This document shows, one piece after another, positions 42,234 through 50,753 of a stretch of 64,000 nt of DNA. Source of the DNA: Enterobacter_D sp963521185 (GTDB lineage Bacteria > Pseudomonadota > Gammaproteobacteria > Enterobacterales > Enterobacteriaceae); the NCBI GenBank assembly GCA_963521185.1, contig CAUQTV010000005.1, forward strand, positions 186,001 to 250,000. The letters are read 5' to 3'. The notes under the pieces are model-generated. The model did not search any database. It was not told where the DNA came from and saw only the letters and a program-made list of their open reading frames with translations. The first letter of the stretch is position 1; every line of letters begins with the position of its first letter. The position numbers and the translations under genes were made by a program.

Positions 42234-43925
42234 TTATTTCGCCGCAGTGGCGGTGCTGTCGGGCAGATGGCACCAGTTGTTATTCTCGTTAATACCACCG
42301 TTTGGCGAGGTATAACCGAGGCAACCCATAATGGTGTCGTACAGCTCAACCTGATGTCGCGGCACTTTCATGTCGGCCTGTTGTTTCAGGCGGGCAAACA
42401 TCTTCGCCTTATCCGGGTTTTCCAGATATTTATCCGACATCCACACCATCATTGGCACGCGGAACTGCTCTGGCGGAGCCATTTTACGCGGCGTGCCGTG
42501 CAGGTGTTCACGTTCGTTGATCGACTCACCGTGGTCAGCGGAATAGAAGACAATCGCCTTCTTATCGCGCAGTTTCTCGATCACGCTGTCGATGAAGTAG
42601 TCCACATAGGTCACCGAGTTATCAAACGAGTTGATCATTTCCTGCTTGCTGCACTTGGAGTCAACGTTCTGGCACTCCGGCGTCCACTTCGCAAAGCTAC
42701 GCGGATAGCGCTGCGTATAGTTAAAGTGCGAGCCTTTAGTGTGGAAGATGATCAGGTGCTTACCGTCAGGATTGCTTTTGAGCGATCGATCCATTTCATC
42801 CAGCAGCAGCGCGTCATCGACGTTTTTGCCACGGTTGCGTGGCTCAGCGCCAATCTGCTCGCGGTAAGAAATGTTGTCGGCCATCGTGTTGCTGTAGAAC
42901 CACATCTCGCTCTGCATGGCGTACAGGTCGCTGGAGAAGCCCAACTGTTTGAGCACCGCAAACACGTTCTGCTCTTTCAGCGTGCGCTGCGGGTTATCGT
43001 CCGCCCCGCCTTCCCGCACAAACATACAGCGCAGCGACAGTTTAGTCGCCGTATCGCACGAGTAGCCCCGGTAAGCGACCAGGTTTTTCTCTTTCGCAAG
43101 CTTCGGCGTGGTGTCACGTTCGTAGCCCAGCATGCCCATATGATCCCAGCGCGTCGTCTCGCCGATGATAAACACGACGTAGGTGTCATCGATGTCTTTC
43201 GGCGCAACGTAAGAGAATTTCGTCGCCGGGTTGATCAGCGATTTGTTATCGGAAGATTCATCCACCTGCGCCCAGGCGTACAGCCCCAGCGCAGAGAGCC
43301 AGTTCGACGGCAGATACGAGTTCGCCACCACGCCACCGTAGCTTGGCATATCGACGCCTGAAGTACGTTCAGCGTGTTTTTGCTGGACTTCTAACAGGCG
43401 AATCGGCCCCCAGACCACCAGCCCGGCCAGCACCACCACCAGCGCACTGCGCGTGCGTTGACCCGGTGTACGCAGCTGGCGCAGCAGGGTGTAGCGGCAA
43501 CGGTTGCTCCAGATGAAAATCAGCGGCAGCGCGCTCACGCAAACCAGCCAGAGAATAAAGTGCAGACCGACCACTTCTTTAGACAGGTCGATGTCAGTGG
43601 TCATTACCGAGGCAATAATGCCGTAGCCGATCACCACGTTCAGGAACGTCATGTAATAGCTGGCACCGGCGGAGAAGAGTACCACCAGCGTTGACAGCAC
43701 GCGCCATGCACGACGTCCAAATAAAGAGAGAATACGGAGTAAAAAGAAGGTCACCATAACAGTGCCGACCAGCTCGACAACCGCGGCGATGCCTTTTAAG
43801 ACGGTAAAATCCTGCGCATAACCGTCAAACCGACGGAAAAAAACAGCGCTATTCATAAACAGACCGATGTACAACGCCAGCAGAAAGCTAAGCCGTTGTT
43901 GCGTCATCGTTTTGATATATCTCAT
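42234..43925 (-). CDS. eptB: Kdo2-lipid A phosphoethanolamine 7''-transferase EptB
   Basis: EptB is an inner-membrane enzyme that moves phosphoethanolamine from phosphatidylethanolamine to the outer Kdo of LPS. The 563 residues match the length of E. coli EptB. Five N-terminal helices are followed by a periplasmic sulfatase-fold domain with metal and nucleophile motifs: FIIGETTRWDHMG, the catalytic Thr region CDTATKLSLRCMF, and FYSADHGESINE. Like BcsG in this window it is a pEtN transferase, but of the arylsulfatase-like LPS class. In E. coli it is repressed by the sRNA MgrR and needs sigma-E; neither control site was verified here. Confidence 0.97.
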   Translation of the reverse strand: MRYIKTMTQQRLSFLLALYIGLFMNSAVFFRRFDGYAQDFTVLKGIAAVVELVGTVMVTFFLLRILSLFGRRAWRVLSTLVVLFSAGASYYMTFLNVVIGYGIIASVMTTDIDLSKEVVGLHFILWLVCVSALPLIFIWSNRCRYTLLRQLRTPGQRTRSALVVVLAGLVVWGPIRLLEVQQKHAERTSGVDMPSYGGVVANSYLPSNWLSALGLYAWAQVDESSDNKSLINPATKFSYVAPKDIDDTYVVFIIGETTRWDHMGMLGYERDTTPKLAKEKNLVAYRGYSCDTATKLSLRCMFVREGGADDNPQRTLKEQNVFAVLKQLGFSSDLYAMQSEMWFYSNTMADNISYREQIGAEPRNRGKNVDDALLLDEMDRSLKSNPDGKHLIIFHTKGSHFNYTQRYPRSFAKWTPECQNVDSKCSKQEMINSFDNSVTYVDYFIDSVIEKLRDKKAIVFYSADHGESINEREHLHGTPRKMAPPEQFRVPMMVWMSDKYLENPDKAKMFARLKQQADMKVPRHQVELYDTIMGCLGYTSPNGGINENNNWCHLPDSTATAAK

Positions 43926-44037
43926 GCAAGGTGCCCTGGAAAAAAGGGAATAGAAAGCACTGGCGCGGCCAGGCTAATCAAACGCGTTGAACGTTGAAGC
44001 AATAACTTCAAGAGCGCGGGGTAGTAGACCACAAGGG

Positions 44038-44064
44038 GTAAAAAAAGTGTCACATCAGATGTGA
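44038..44064 (-). terminator. possible terminator downstream of yhjX
   Basis: TCACAT-CTG-ATGTGA hairpin followed after two bases by a TTTTTTT run on the minus strand. The stem is AT-rich and short, so it may be weak. Confidence 0.5.
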
Positions 44065-44124
44065 TCCAGCCAGACATTTACAAAAATAAACGCTGGCCGG
44101 GGGCGGATAATAGCACGGGAAGAG

Positions 44125-44146
44125 CGCGCCACCTATTCGTGGCGCG
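44125..44146. repeat. GC-rich hairpin just past yhjX stop
   Basis: CGCGCCAC-CTATTC-GTGGCGCG, a perfect 8-pair stem 7 bases beyond the yhjX stop codon. No T-run follows, so it is more likely an mRNA 3'-end protector than a terminator on its own. Confidence 0.6.
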
Positions 44147-44152
44147 AATAGA

Positions 44153-45367
44153 TTAGTGGTGCGTCAACGCATGACCTTCTTTGAAGTATTCACGCTGCGG
44201 CTGGCGAATAGTGGTGGACAGCGCCAGTGACAGGATCAGCAGTGCGAAGATGACGCAGAAGGTGACGTAGAAGCCGCCGAACAGCGAGGCGATAATCGAC
44301 CCGCAAATGCTGCCGATACCGAAGCCTAAGTAAATCACGCCGTAGTTTTTCGCCAGATTGTTCAGGCCGAAGAACTCGCTCACCAGCGACGGGAAGACCG
44401 TGATGGTGCCGCCAAAGTTGAAGGCAACACAGGCGATCGCCGCAAAGAAGCTCATCTCGTTGAGCGGTGCAAACAGCAGCGCGGCCATGCCGACCAGCGA
44501 CACCACCTGGCCAATCGTAATCACGCGGATGCGGGACATTTTGTCGGAGAGAATACCCAGCACCAGGCGACCCGTCAGGTTAGCGATGGAAATCACCGTT
44601 ACCGCATTCGCCGCAGTGGCAACATCCAGATGCACCATGCCCTGCGCGATATCTTTCGCCACGCCAATCACATACAGGCCGCTCATGCAGGCCGTCAGGA
44701 ACATCACAGCCAGCATCCAGTATTGCGGTTTACGCATGGACTGCGCCAGGGTGAAGTCTTTTTCCATCACGCCATTTACCATAGTGGCTTTCTGCTGCGG
44801 CGCGTCTTTCATCAGCGTCGCGCCGAACAGGATCATCACCAGCACCATTGCGCCCCAGATCATAAAGGTCTGCTCAAGGCCCACGGTCGCCAGCAAATGG
44901 CTGTCGATAAATTTAAAGCCGAGGCTGCCAAGGCCATATGAACCAATCGAGAAGGCGGAAATCAGCCCCTTACGCTCCGGGAAGAATTTCACACAGTTTG
45001 ACAGCGTCAGCAGGTAGCCCGCACCGTCTGCCAGCCCCACCAGCACGCCGGCGCTCAGCCACAGCATCATCAGGCTGTTAGCGTGCGCGGTCAGAAAGAA
45101 GCCCACGCCGAGCAGAATACCGGATGCCATGGTCACGCGTTTCACGCCAAAGCGTTCTTGTAATTTGCCCGCCACGGAAGACGAGAGCGCCAGCCCGAGG
45201 CTCAGCAGGCCAAACGAGAACGCCACCTGGCTGACTGGCTCGTCCAGTTTTTCGGCCAGCGCGCTGTTAAACAGACTCCAGGTATAAACCGATCCTAAGG
45301 CGAATTGCGTAATGATGGTACCGGCCAGCGTCAGCCAGCGGGTCCGATTCAACGATGATGTATTCAT
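44153..45367 (-). CDS. yhjX: MFS transporter YhjX (OFA family)
   Basis: This is a 12-helix major facilitator of the oxalate/formate antiporter family, 404 residues. In E. coli, yhjX is induced by pyruvate through the YpdA/YpdB two-component system; the substrate is probably pyruvate or a related acid. The ATG at 45367 (MNTSSLNRTRWLTLAGTIIT) has AGGA upstream and fits E. coli YhjX (402); an earlier ATG would add 20 poorly supported residues. MFS motif GKLQERFGVKRV follows helix 2. A YpdB-type tandem operator lies about 85-115 bases upstream. Confidence 0.95.
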   Translation of the reverse strand: MNTSSLNRTRWLTLAGTIITQFALGSVYTWSLFNSALAEKLDEPVSQVAFSFGLLSLGLALSSSVAGKLQERFGVKRVTMASGILLGVGFFLTAHANSLMMLWLSAGVLVGLADGAGYLLTLSNCVKFFPERKGLISAFSIGSYGLGSLGFKFIDSHLLATVGLEQTFMIWGAMVLVMILFGATLMKDAPQQKATMVNGVMEKDFTLAQSMRKPQYWMLAVMFLTACMSGLYVIGVAKDIAQGMVHLDVATAANAVTVISIANLTGRLVLGILSDKMSRIRVITIGQVVSLVGMAALLFAPLNEMSFFAAIACVAFNFGGTITVFPSLVSEFFGLNNLAKNYGVIYLGFGIGSICGSIIASLFGGFYVTFCVIFALLILSLALSTTIRQPQREYFKEGHALTHH

Positions 45368-45423
45368 GGCAGTCGTCCTGCATAAGGAAATGGGAAATTC
45401 TCTGCGGACAACGATAACGAAGA

Positions 45424-45458
45424 GCATTTCATGCCGGGTTTAAAAAGGCATGAAATGC
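45424..45458. repeat. perfect 12-bp inverted repeat in yhjX leader
   Basis: GCATTTCATGCC (45424-45435), 11-base spacer, GGCATGAAATGC (45447-45458). One arm overlaps the proximal YpdB-type box; the other is a third copy of the same motif in opposite orientation. Confidence 0.85.
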
Positions 45459-45480
45459 AGTGAGGCGGGAATGAAATGCA
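45450..45480 (-). promoter_or_regulatory. YpdB-type tandem operator of yhjX
   Basis: On the minus strand TGCATTTCAT occurs twice (45471-45480 and 45450-45459) with an 11-base spacer. The published E. coli YpdB site is two GGCATTTCAT repeats with an 11-base spacer in the yhjX promoter. Each box matches at nine of ten positions. Confidence 0.88.
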
Positions 45481-45623
45481 TTGCAGGCGGTATGAATGAC
45501 AGCGCATTTATTCATACCATCAATTATTCTTAAGTAAGTTAGTGCCTACTATCGACACAGTGCGCGTGAACGTTGTGAATTAAATGTAATTAATTTGTAT
45601 TAAATGCGAATTAGCCGGGGCGC

Positions 45624-46319
45624 TTAAAAGCGCGCGCTGACGCCCATGCTATAGAGGTAATTTTGCCCGGTAACCATATTTTCGGACTGGGATAACGACG
45701 CATAGGCCGCCATATGCGGATTAAGCAGCATGTCCGCGCCGAGGGTCACATCCATCCAGTTTCCGTACTGATTCGACGCTGACAGGCGGTTTAACCCCGA
45801 CTGCGCCTTCCACAGGTTTTCACCAAACTGCTGGTTATAACTGATTTGCGCCCAGGGTCTTACCGCGCCAAAGCGGCTGTCCAGGCGCCAGCCCACCGAG
45901 CTGACGCTGGCGTGCCACAGCGGATCGGTAAACTGTAAATTGGCCGGGCTATCGCTGGCGTTATTAAACATCGACGCGGCTGAACTATCATAATGCCAGG
46001 CGGCAACCGGGCCGGTGGTCAGGCTTTTTAATAGCGGGAAATTCCAGCCCACGCTCATGGTGCTGGTCGCGTCCATAGGCGTATCGTCCGGCAGATTATA
46101 GGTCACGCCAGGGGTATTTTGCGCAGAACGGATCCGCTCTTCGAGGATATCGTCATAACGTGGTTGGTGATCGCTATCCCATGTATAGCGTTCACTCATA
46201 TTACTTTGTGGGTCAGTCACGATATATTCTTGCTGCCATGCCAGCGCCGCCTGGCTAAAAAGCGCACAGACAGGCACAAGCGCCAGAAGGCGGCCACTGT
46301 ATAGTTTATTTTTCATCAA
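45624..46319 (-). CDS. yhjY: autotransporter-type outer-membrane protein YhjY
   Basis: This exported protein of 231 residues has a signal peptide (MMKNKLYSGRLLALVPVCALFSQAALA). The C-terminal part is an autotransporter-like beta-barrel ending in an aromatic residue (LYSMGVSARF), as barrel assembly signals do. There is almost no passenger region, only about 60 residues of polar sequence (YIVTDPQSNMSERYTWDSD). Size and position match E. coli YhjY (about 232). No specific function is established. It is divergent from tag. Confidence 0.85.
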   Translation of the reverse strand: MMKNKLYSGRLLALVPVCALFSQAALAWQQEYIVTDPQSNMSERYTWDSDHQPRYDDILEERIRSAQNTPGVTYNLPDDTPMDATSTMSVGWNFPLLKSLTTGPVAAWHYDSSAASMFNNASDSPANLQFTDPLWHASVSSVGWRLDSRFGAVRPWAQISYNQQFGENLWKAQSGLNRLSASNQYGNWMDVTLGADMLLNPHMAAYASLSQSENMVTGQNYLYSMGVSARF

Positions 46320-46471
46320 CTCGACTCCAGAAAAGAGCCAAAAACGGCGATATTGTTATCGTTTTTTATGGGTTAAAACCCTGTATTAACTATTGTCTCT
46401 TTAGCAGGCACGTCAAGCCAGCGACATTAATTTCTTTTGTGATTTACCGCACCAATGAAAGGGAGCAGGAC

Positions 46472-47053
46472 ATGCAACGATGTGGTTGGGTCAGCCAGGA
46501 TCAGCTTTATATCGATTACCACGACAACGAGTGGGGTGTGCCACAAATGGACGGTCAAAAACTCTTTGAGATGATCTGTCTTGAGGGCCAGCAGGCGGGC
46601 CTGTCGTGGATTACCGTATTGAAAAAGCGTGAAAATTACCGTCGTTGCTTCCACAATTTTGACCCGCAAAAAGTCGCCGCGCTTCAGGACGAGGACATCG
46701 AGCGGCTGGTGCAGGACGCGAGTATTATTCGCCACCGGGGGAAAATTCAGGCGATTATCGGCAACGCCCGCGCCTACCTCACCATGGCGGAAAACGGCGA
46801 GTCATTTTCAGATTTTGTCTGGGCCTTCGTTGATCATCAGCCGAAAATCACCACTGCCGCCACGCTCGGTGAGATCCCCACATCTACGCCCGCGTCAGAT
46901 GCCCTGTCAAAAGCGCTGAAAAAGCGTGGCTTTAAATTCGTAGGCACCACTATCTGTTATTCCTTTATGCAGGCCTGCGGCCTGGTTAACGACCATATCA
47001 CCGGCTGTCTGTGCCATCCCGGAGACAATGATGATTCACCCATGGCGAGATAA
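46472..47053 (+). CDS. tag: DNA-3-methyladenine glycosylase I
   Basis: Tag removes 3-methyladenine (and some 3-methylguanine) from alkylated DNA in base-excision repair. It has 193 residues of the HhH superfamily. The structural zinc ligands are visible: Cys4 and His17 (MQRCGW, YHDNEW) at the start and His/Cys in NDHITGCLC near the end. Core motif FEMICLEGQQAGLSWITVL is nearly identical to E. coli Tag. The ATG at 46472 has GGAGCAGG upstream; an ATG 33 bases earlier gives a non-homologous extension. The end overlaps yiaC by 26 bases. Confidence 0.97.
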   Translation: MQRCGWVSQDQLYIDYHDNEWGVPQMDGQKLFEMICLEGQQAGLSWITVLKKRENYRRCFHNFDPQKVAALQDEDIERLVQDASIIRHRGKIQAIIGNARAYLTMAENGESFSDFVWAFVDHQPKITTAATLGEIPTSTPASDALSKALKKRGFKFVGTTICYSFMQACGLVNDHITGCLCHPGDNDDSPMAR

Positions 47054-47477
47054 CGATACCGCGCCACTGCTGACGCTGTGGCTGGAAAGCACCACCTGGG
47101 CGCACCCCTTTATTGACGCGCAATACTGGCGCGAGAGCGAAGCCGTCGTGCGTGATGTCTACCTCCCCTCGGCGGTCACCTGGGTGTGGGAAGAAAAGGG
47201 GCGGCTGGAGGGGTTTGTCAGCGTGATGGAATCCCGCTTTGTCGGCGCGCTCTTTGTGCGGCCATCGGCGCTGGGCAGAGGCATTGGGCGGGCGCTGCTT
47301 GAGCACGTCAAACAGCGCTACGCCGGGTTAAGCCTGGAGGTGTACCAGAAAAACGCCAGGGCGGTGAACTTCTACCATGCGCTGGGCTTTCGCATTGAAG
47401 ACAGCGCCTGGCAGGATGAAACCCGTCACCCGACGTGGATCATGAGCTGGCAGGCGGATCAAACGCCGTTAGCGTAA
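47028..47477 (+). CDS. yiaC: GNAT N-acetyltransferase YiaC
   Basis: This acetyl-CoA-dependent GNAT acetyltransferase has 149 residues. E. coli YiaC acetylates protein lysines in vitro and in vivo. The acetyl-CoA loop RPSALGRGIGRALLEHV (motif A, RxxGxG/A pattern) and the C-terminal motif B (LEVYQKNARAVNFYHALGF) are clear. Two adjacent ATGs are possible starts; GGAGA precedes both. It is translationally coupled to tag by a 26-base overlap. Its 3' end overlaps the 3' end of the opposing gene bisC by 38 bases. Confidence 0.95.
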   Translation: MMIHPWRDNDTAPLLTLWLESTTWAHPFIDAQYWRESEAVVRDVYLPSAVTWVWEEKGRLEGFVSVMESRFVGALFVRPSALGRGIGRALLEHVKQRYAGLSLEVYQKNARAVNFYHALGFRIEDSAWQDETRHPTWIMSWQADQTPLA

Positions 47478-49770
47478 GCTCAGGTCCGGTATATTTCTCG
47501 ACCCAGGCCAGCGCGGTATTGCCCGCGCAGCCGTTACCCAGGCGCGAGCTGGGGAGATCTTTGGTCAGCACGTTGACCGCCCCGTTTTTACAGATGCCGC
47601 CCGCTGCCGGGTCGAGATCCGGCCAGCCGCCCTCATGAATACACAGCACCCCTGGGCGAATCCCCTCTGTGACCACCGCGCCTGCCAGCACCTGCCCGCG
47701 ATCGTTCCACACGCGCACAATGTCGCCTGCGCGAATGTCGCGCGCCTGCGCGTCCCGCGGATGGAGCGTGATCGGCTCGCGCCCGGCCACCGCGTACGCA
47801 TCACGCAGCGAGGCATAACTCAGCTGACTGTGCAGACGGTGCGCCGGGTGCGCCGACAGCACCTGAAGCTGCTGCGCCTGCGCGTTGCCGTGCCACTCGT
47901 CCGGCTCCAGCCACATCGGGTGCGGCGGGCAATCCGGGTAATCAAAACCCGCGATGCGCTGGGAGTAGATTTCAATTTTGCCGCTGTCGGTTTTCAGCGG
48001 ATTAGCCCTGGGATCCGCGCGGAATGCGCCAAAGCGCACAAACTTCGCGTTCTCTTCGCTCTCCGGCATCTCAATAAGCTGATTCGCGGCCCAGAACGCC
48101 TCAAACGGCGGCAGCGTGACGTTCTGGCTGGCCCCACGCTCGCCCGCGATCTCATAGAAGGTTTTCAGCCACGCCAGCTCGGTTTTGCCTTCGGTGAAAC
48201 GCGCATGACCGCCCGCCTCCCAGCGCTCGCTGAGTTCGGCAAAGATTGCAAAATCATCGCGCGCTTCGTCGCGCGGGGCGACAACCTGCTTCATGGGCAC
48301 CAGGTGCTGGTTGCTGTAATCGCCGGTCATCGTCAAATCATTGCGTTCAAACGAGGTCGTGGCGGGCAGCACGATGTCCGCATGTTTCGCGGCTGCGGTC
48401 CAGTAGCACTCAGAGATCACCACCAGCTCCGGCTTTTGCCAGGCGCGGATCAGGCGGTTGGTATCCTGATGATGGGTAAAGTTTGCGCCGCCCGCCCACC
48501 AGACGAATTTAATGTCCGGGAAGTGCCGATCCATGCCGTTGTGCTGGTACGGCGCGCCGGGGTTTTCCAGCGCCTCGACAATGCGCGCCACCGGGATTTT
48601 ATCGACCGCGTCAGTGCCACCCGCCACGCTGCCCTGCATCGAGGCCAGCACCGCCGCGCGCCGGGTCGGGTTGCCGCCGTTAGCAAAGTGATAAGACAGC
48701 CCAAAGCCGCCGCCAGGTGTACCGATTTGCCCGAGCATTGCCGCCAGCGTCACCAGCATCCAGTGTTTTTGCTCGCCAAATTGCTGGCGCTGCATGCCCC
48801 AGCCGGACATCAGCATGGTCGTGTTTTCGTGGAACAGTTGCGCCAGTTCGCGGATTTTCGCCGCATCAATGCCGCAAATCTCGGCGGCCCATTCGGCGGT
48901 TTTGGCGATGCCATCGCTGGCCCCGGTCAGATAGCCTTCAAAAATGTCGTAGCCGGTGGTGCAGCGGGCGAGGAAGTCACGGTCATGCCAGCCGTTTTCC
49001 ACCAGCGTATGGGCGATGCCCAGCATCAGCGCCACGTCGGTGCCCATATGCGGTGCCAGCCACTCCATGCTGTCGCCAAAGAAATCGACGGTTTCCGATC
49101 GCATGGGATCGATACAGATCAGCCGCTTGCCGCTTTTTCTCAGCTCATCAAACCACCCAATACCCTGCTCATCCGAGGCGTTCCAGGCAATTTTCAGCGT
49201 GTTAAGGGGGTTAGCGCTCCACAGCACCACGACGTCGGTATGTTCGAGCACCAGCGGCCAGCTGGTTTGCTGCTGATACACTTCGTTGCCGCCCACCACG
49301 TACGGCATGATCGCCTGCGCCGCCCCGGTGGAGTAATCCCCCAGATGCCCGGTATAGCCGCCCGCCAGGCTCATGTAGCGCTGCAATAATGTCGCGGCTT
49401 TGTGTAACACGCCGTTTGAGCGCCAGCCGTAAGATCCGGCAAAAATCGACGCCGGGCCATAGCTTTCACGGATACGCGCATGCTGTGCGTGGATTAAATC
49501 CAGCGCTTCGTCCCAGCTCACGCGCACAAATTCATCCTGCCCGCGAACGCCCGTGGGCTTCTCCGGCGAGGCGAGAAAGCCTTTACGCACCATTGGGAAA
49601 CTGACGCGCGTCTTACTGTGCACCTGATCGCGCACGGCGGTTTGCAGGGAATTAAGGTGCTGCGTGGGCAGCGCGCCGCGCGAGGCCAGCACGTTTTCGC
49701 CGTCGGTTTCAACGAGCATTGGCCCCCAGTGGGCGGCGGTAAGGACTGTTTTTACGGATGAGTGGGTCAA
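47440..49770 (-). CDS. bisC: biotin sulfoxide reductase (molybdoenzyme)
   Basis: BisC reduces biotin-d-sulfoxide and free methionine-S-sulfoxide in the cytosol with a bis-MGD molybdenum cofactor (DMSO-reductase family). The body matches E. coli BisC throughout, including the molybdenum-ligand region SYGWRSNGVLHKA with the Ser ligand, SGWGMQRQQFGEQKHWM and the C-terminal cofactor domain. I chose TTG at 49768-49770: it has GGAG upstream and gives MTHSSVKTVLTAAHWGPM with 776 residues, against 777 in E. coli. An ATG at 49818 would add 16 residues with no counterpart and no clear ribosome-binding site. No Tat or Sec signal is seen, as expected. Confidence 0.93.
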   Translation of the reverse strand: MTHSSVKTVLTAAHWGPMLVETDGENVLASRGALPTQHLNSLQTAVRDQVHSKTRVSFPMVRKGFLASPEKPTGVRGQDEFVRVSWDEALDLIHAQHARIRESYGPASIFAGSYGWRSNGVLHKAATLLQRYMSLAGGYTGHLGDYSTGAAQAIMPYVVGGNEVYQQQTSWPLVLEHTDVVVLWSANPLNTLKIAWNASDEQGIGWFDELRKSGKRLICIDPMRSETVDFFGDSMEWLAPHMGTDVALMLGIAHTLVENGWHDRDFLARCTTGYDIFEGYLTGASDGIAKTAEWAAEICGIDAAKIRELAQLFHENTTMLMSGWGMQRQQFGEQKHWMLVTLAAMLGQIGTPGGGFGLSYHFANGGNPTRRAAVLASMQGSVAGGTDAVDKIPVARIVEALENPGAPYQHNGMDRHFPDIKFVWWAGGANFTHHQDTNRLIRAWQKPELVVISECYWTAAAKHADIVLPATTSFERNDLTMTGDYSNQHLVPMKQVVAPRDEARDDFAIFAELSERWEAGGHARFTEGKTELAWLKTFYEIAGERGASQNVTLPPFEAFWAANQLIEMPESEENAKFVRFGAFRADPRANPLKTDSGKIEIYSQRIAGFDYPDCPPHPMWLEPDEWHGNAQAQQLQVLSAHPAHRLHSQLSYASLRDAYAVAGREPITLHPRDAQARDIRAGDIVRVWNDRGQVLAGAVVTEGIRPGVLCIHEGGWPDLDPAAGGICKNGAVNVLTKDLPSSRLGNGCAGNTALAWVEKYTGPELTLTAFDPPASS

Positions 49771-49954
49771 CGCGTGCGATCTCCGGTTGTGCTGCTTGCA
49801 GGTGCGACGGTCGCTCATGCGCCGTTCACTGTTTTAACGAATAAAGTTATTTACAAAATTCAGAATCTTTCCGGAAATTTTTGCCCTATTCAGGCCTCAT
49901 AATCAACCCGCATTTTCGCTATGCACAGAATTAAAAAATCATTAAGGAAAGAAG

Positions 49955-50617
49955 ATGAAAAAAAGCGTCATCCTCATTGCGACCGCCGTCTGCGGCGCAC
50001 TGGCTTTATCGGGCTGCACAACCAACCCTTACACCGGCGAACGCGAAGCCGGTAAATCCGGCATTGGCGCGGGCATTGGCTCACTGGTGGGTGCGGGCGT
50101 CGGCGTGCTCTCCTCGTCGAAAAAAGATCGCGGCAAAGGTGCGTTAATCGGTGCCGCAGCCGGTGCCGCACTCGGCGGTGGCGCAGGCTATTACATGGAC
50201 GTGCAGGAAGCAAAACTTCGCGAGAAAATGCAGGGAACGGGCGTAAGCGTGACGCGAAATGGTGACAACATCATTCTTAACATGCCAAACAACGTGACCT
50301 TCGACAGCAGCAGCGCAACGCTGAAACCGGCGGGCGCGAACACGCTGACCGGCGTGGCGATGGTGCTCAAAGAGTACAGCAAAACGGCGGTTAACGTGGT
50401 GGGCTACACCGACAGCACCGGTGGTCAGGATCTGAATATGCGTCTGTCCCAGCAGCGTGCGGATGCGGTCGCCAGCTCGCTCATCACCCAGGGCGTGGCA
50501 GCGAACCGCCTGCGCACCAGCGGTATGGGTCCGGCGAACCCGATTGCCAGCAACAGCACCGAAGAGGGCAAAGCCCAGAACCGCCGCGTGGAAATCACGC
50601 TCAGTCCGTTGCAGTAA
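49955..50617 (+). CDS. yiaD: OmpA-family outer-membrane lipoprotein YiaD
   Basis: This is a 220-residue lipoprotein. The lipobox LSGC gives the lipidated Cys21. Two glycine-rich segments (about residues 36-54 and 66-80, GIGAGIGSLVGAGVGVL and ALIGAAAGAALGGGAGYYM) form a Gly-zipper. The C-terminal OmpA domain (about 105-220) binds peptidoglycan, with the motif VVGYTDSTGG...NMRLSQQRADAV. The E. coli homologue is a multicopy suppressor in BamB-related genetics. The ribosome-binding site AAGGAAAG is strong. It marks the boundary between the conserved backbone and the accessory cluster that follows. Confidence 0.96.
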   Translation: MKKSVILIATAVCGALALSGCTTNPYTGEREAGKSGIGAGIGSLVGAGVGVLSSSKKDRGKGALIGAAAGAALGGGAGYYMDVQEAKLREKMQGTGVSVTRNGDNIILNMPNNVTFDSSSATLKPAGANTLTGVAMVLKEYSKTAVNVVGYTDSTGGQDLNMRLSQQRADAVASSLITQGVAANRLRTSGMGPANPIASNSTEEGKAQNRRVEITLSPLQ

Positions 50618-50624
50618 TTTGCAT

Positions 50625-50669
50625 CGCCCTCATGCCCGGTTCTTCAGAAAGTGGGCTGGCGTGAGGGCG
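50625..50669 (+). repeat. stem-loop downstream of yiaD
   Basis: CGCCCTCA pairs with TGAGGGCG across a 29-base loop, directly after the yiaD stop. There is no T-run, so it is probably a 3'-end hairpin or factor-dependent end rather than a simple terminator. Confidence 0.45.
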
Positions 50670-50753
50670 CAGCGCAGTTTGCAAAACAGATGTCTTCTGT
50701 TATTTTCATTAGCGTCGTACCCGGGCTCGCACTGGACGCAGGATGGAGGGACC

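Noticed and set aside
47635..49389. 584-codon open frame on the strand opposite bisC
   Set aside because: Antisense shadow of bisC with Arg/His-rich composition and no start signal.
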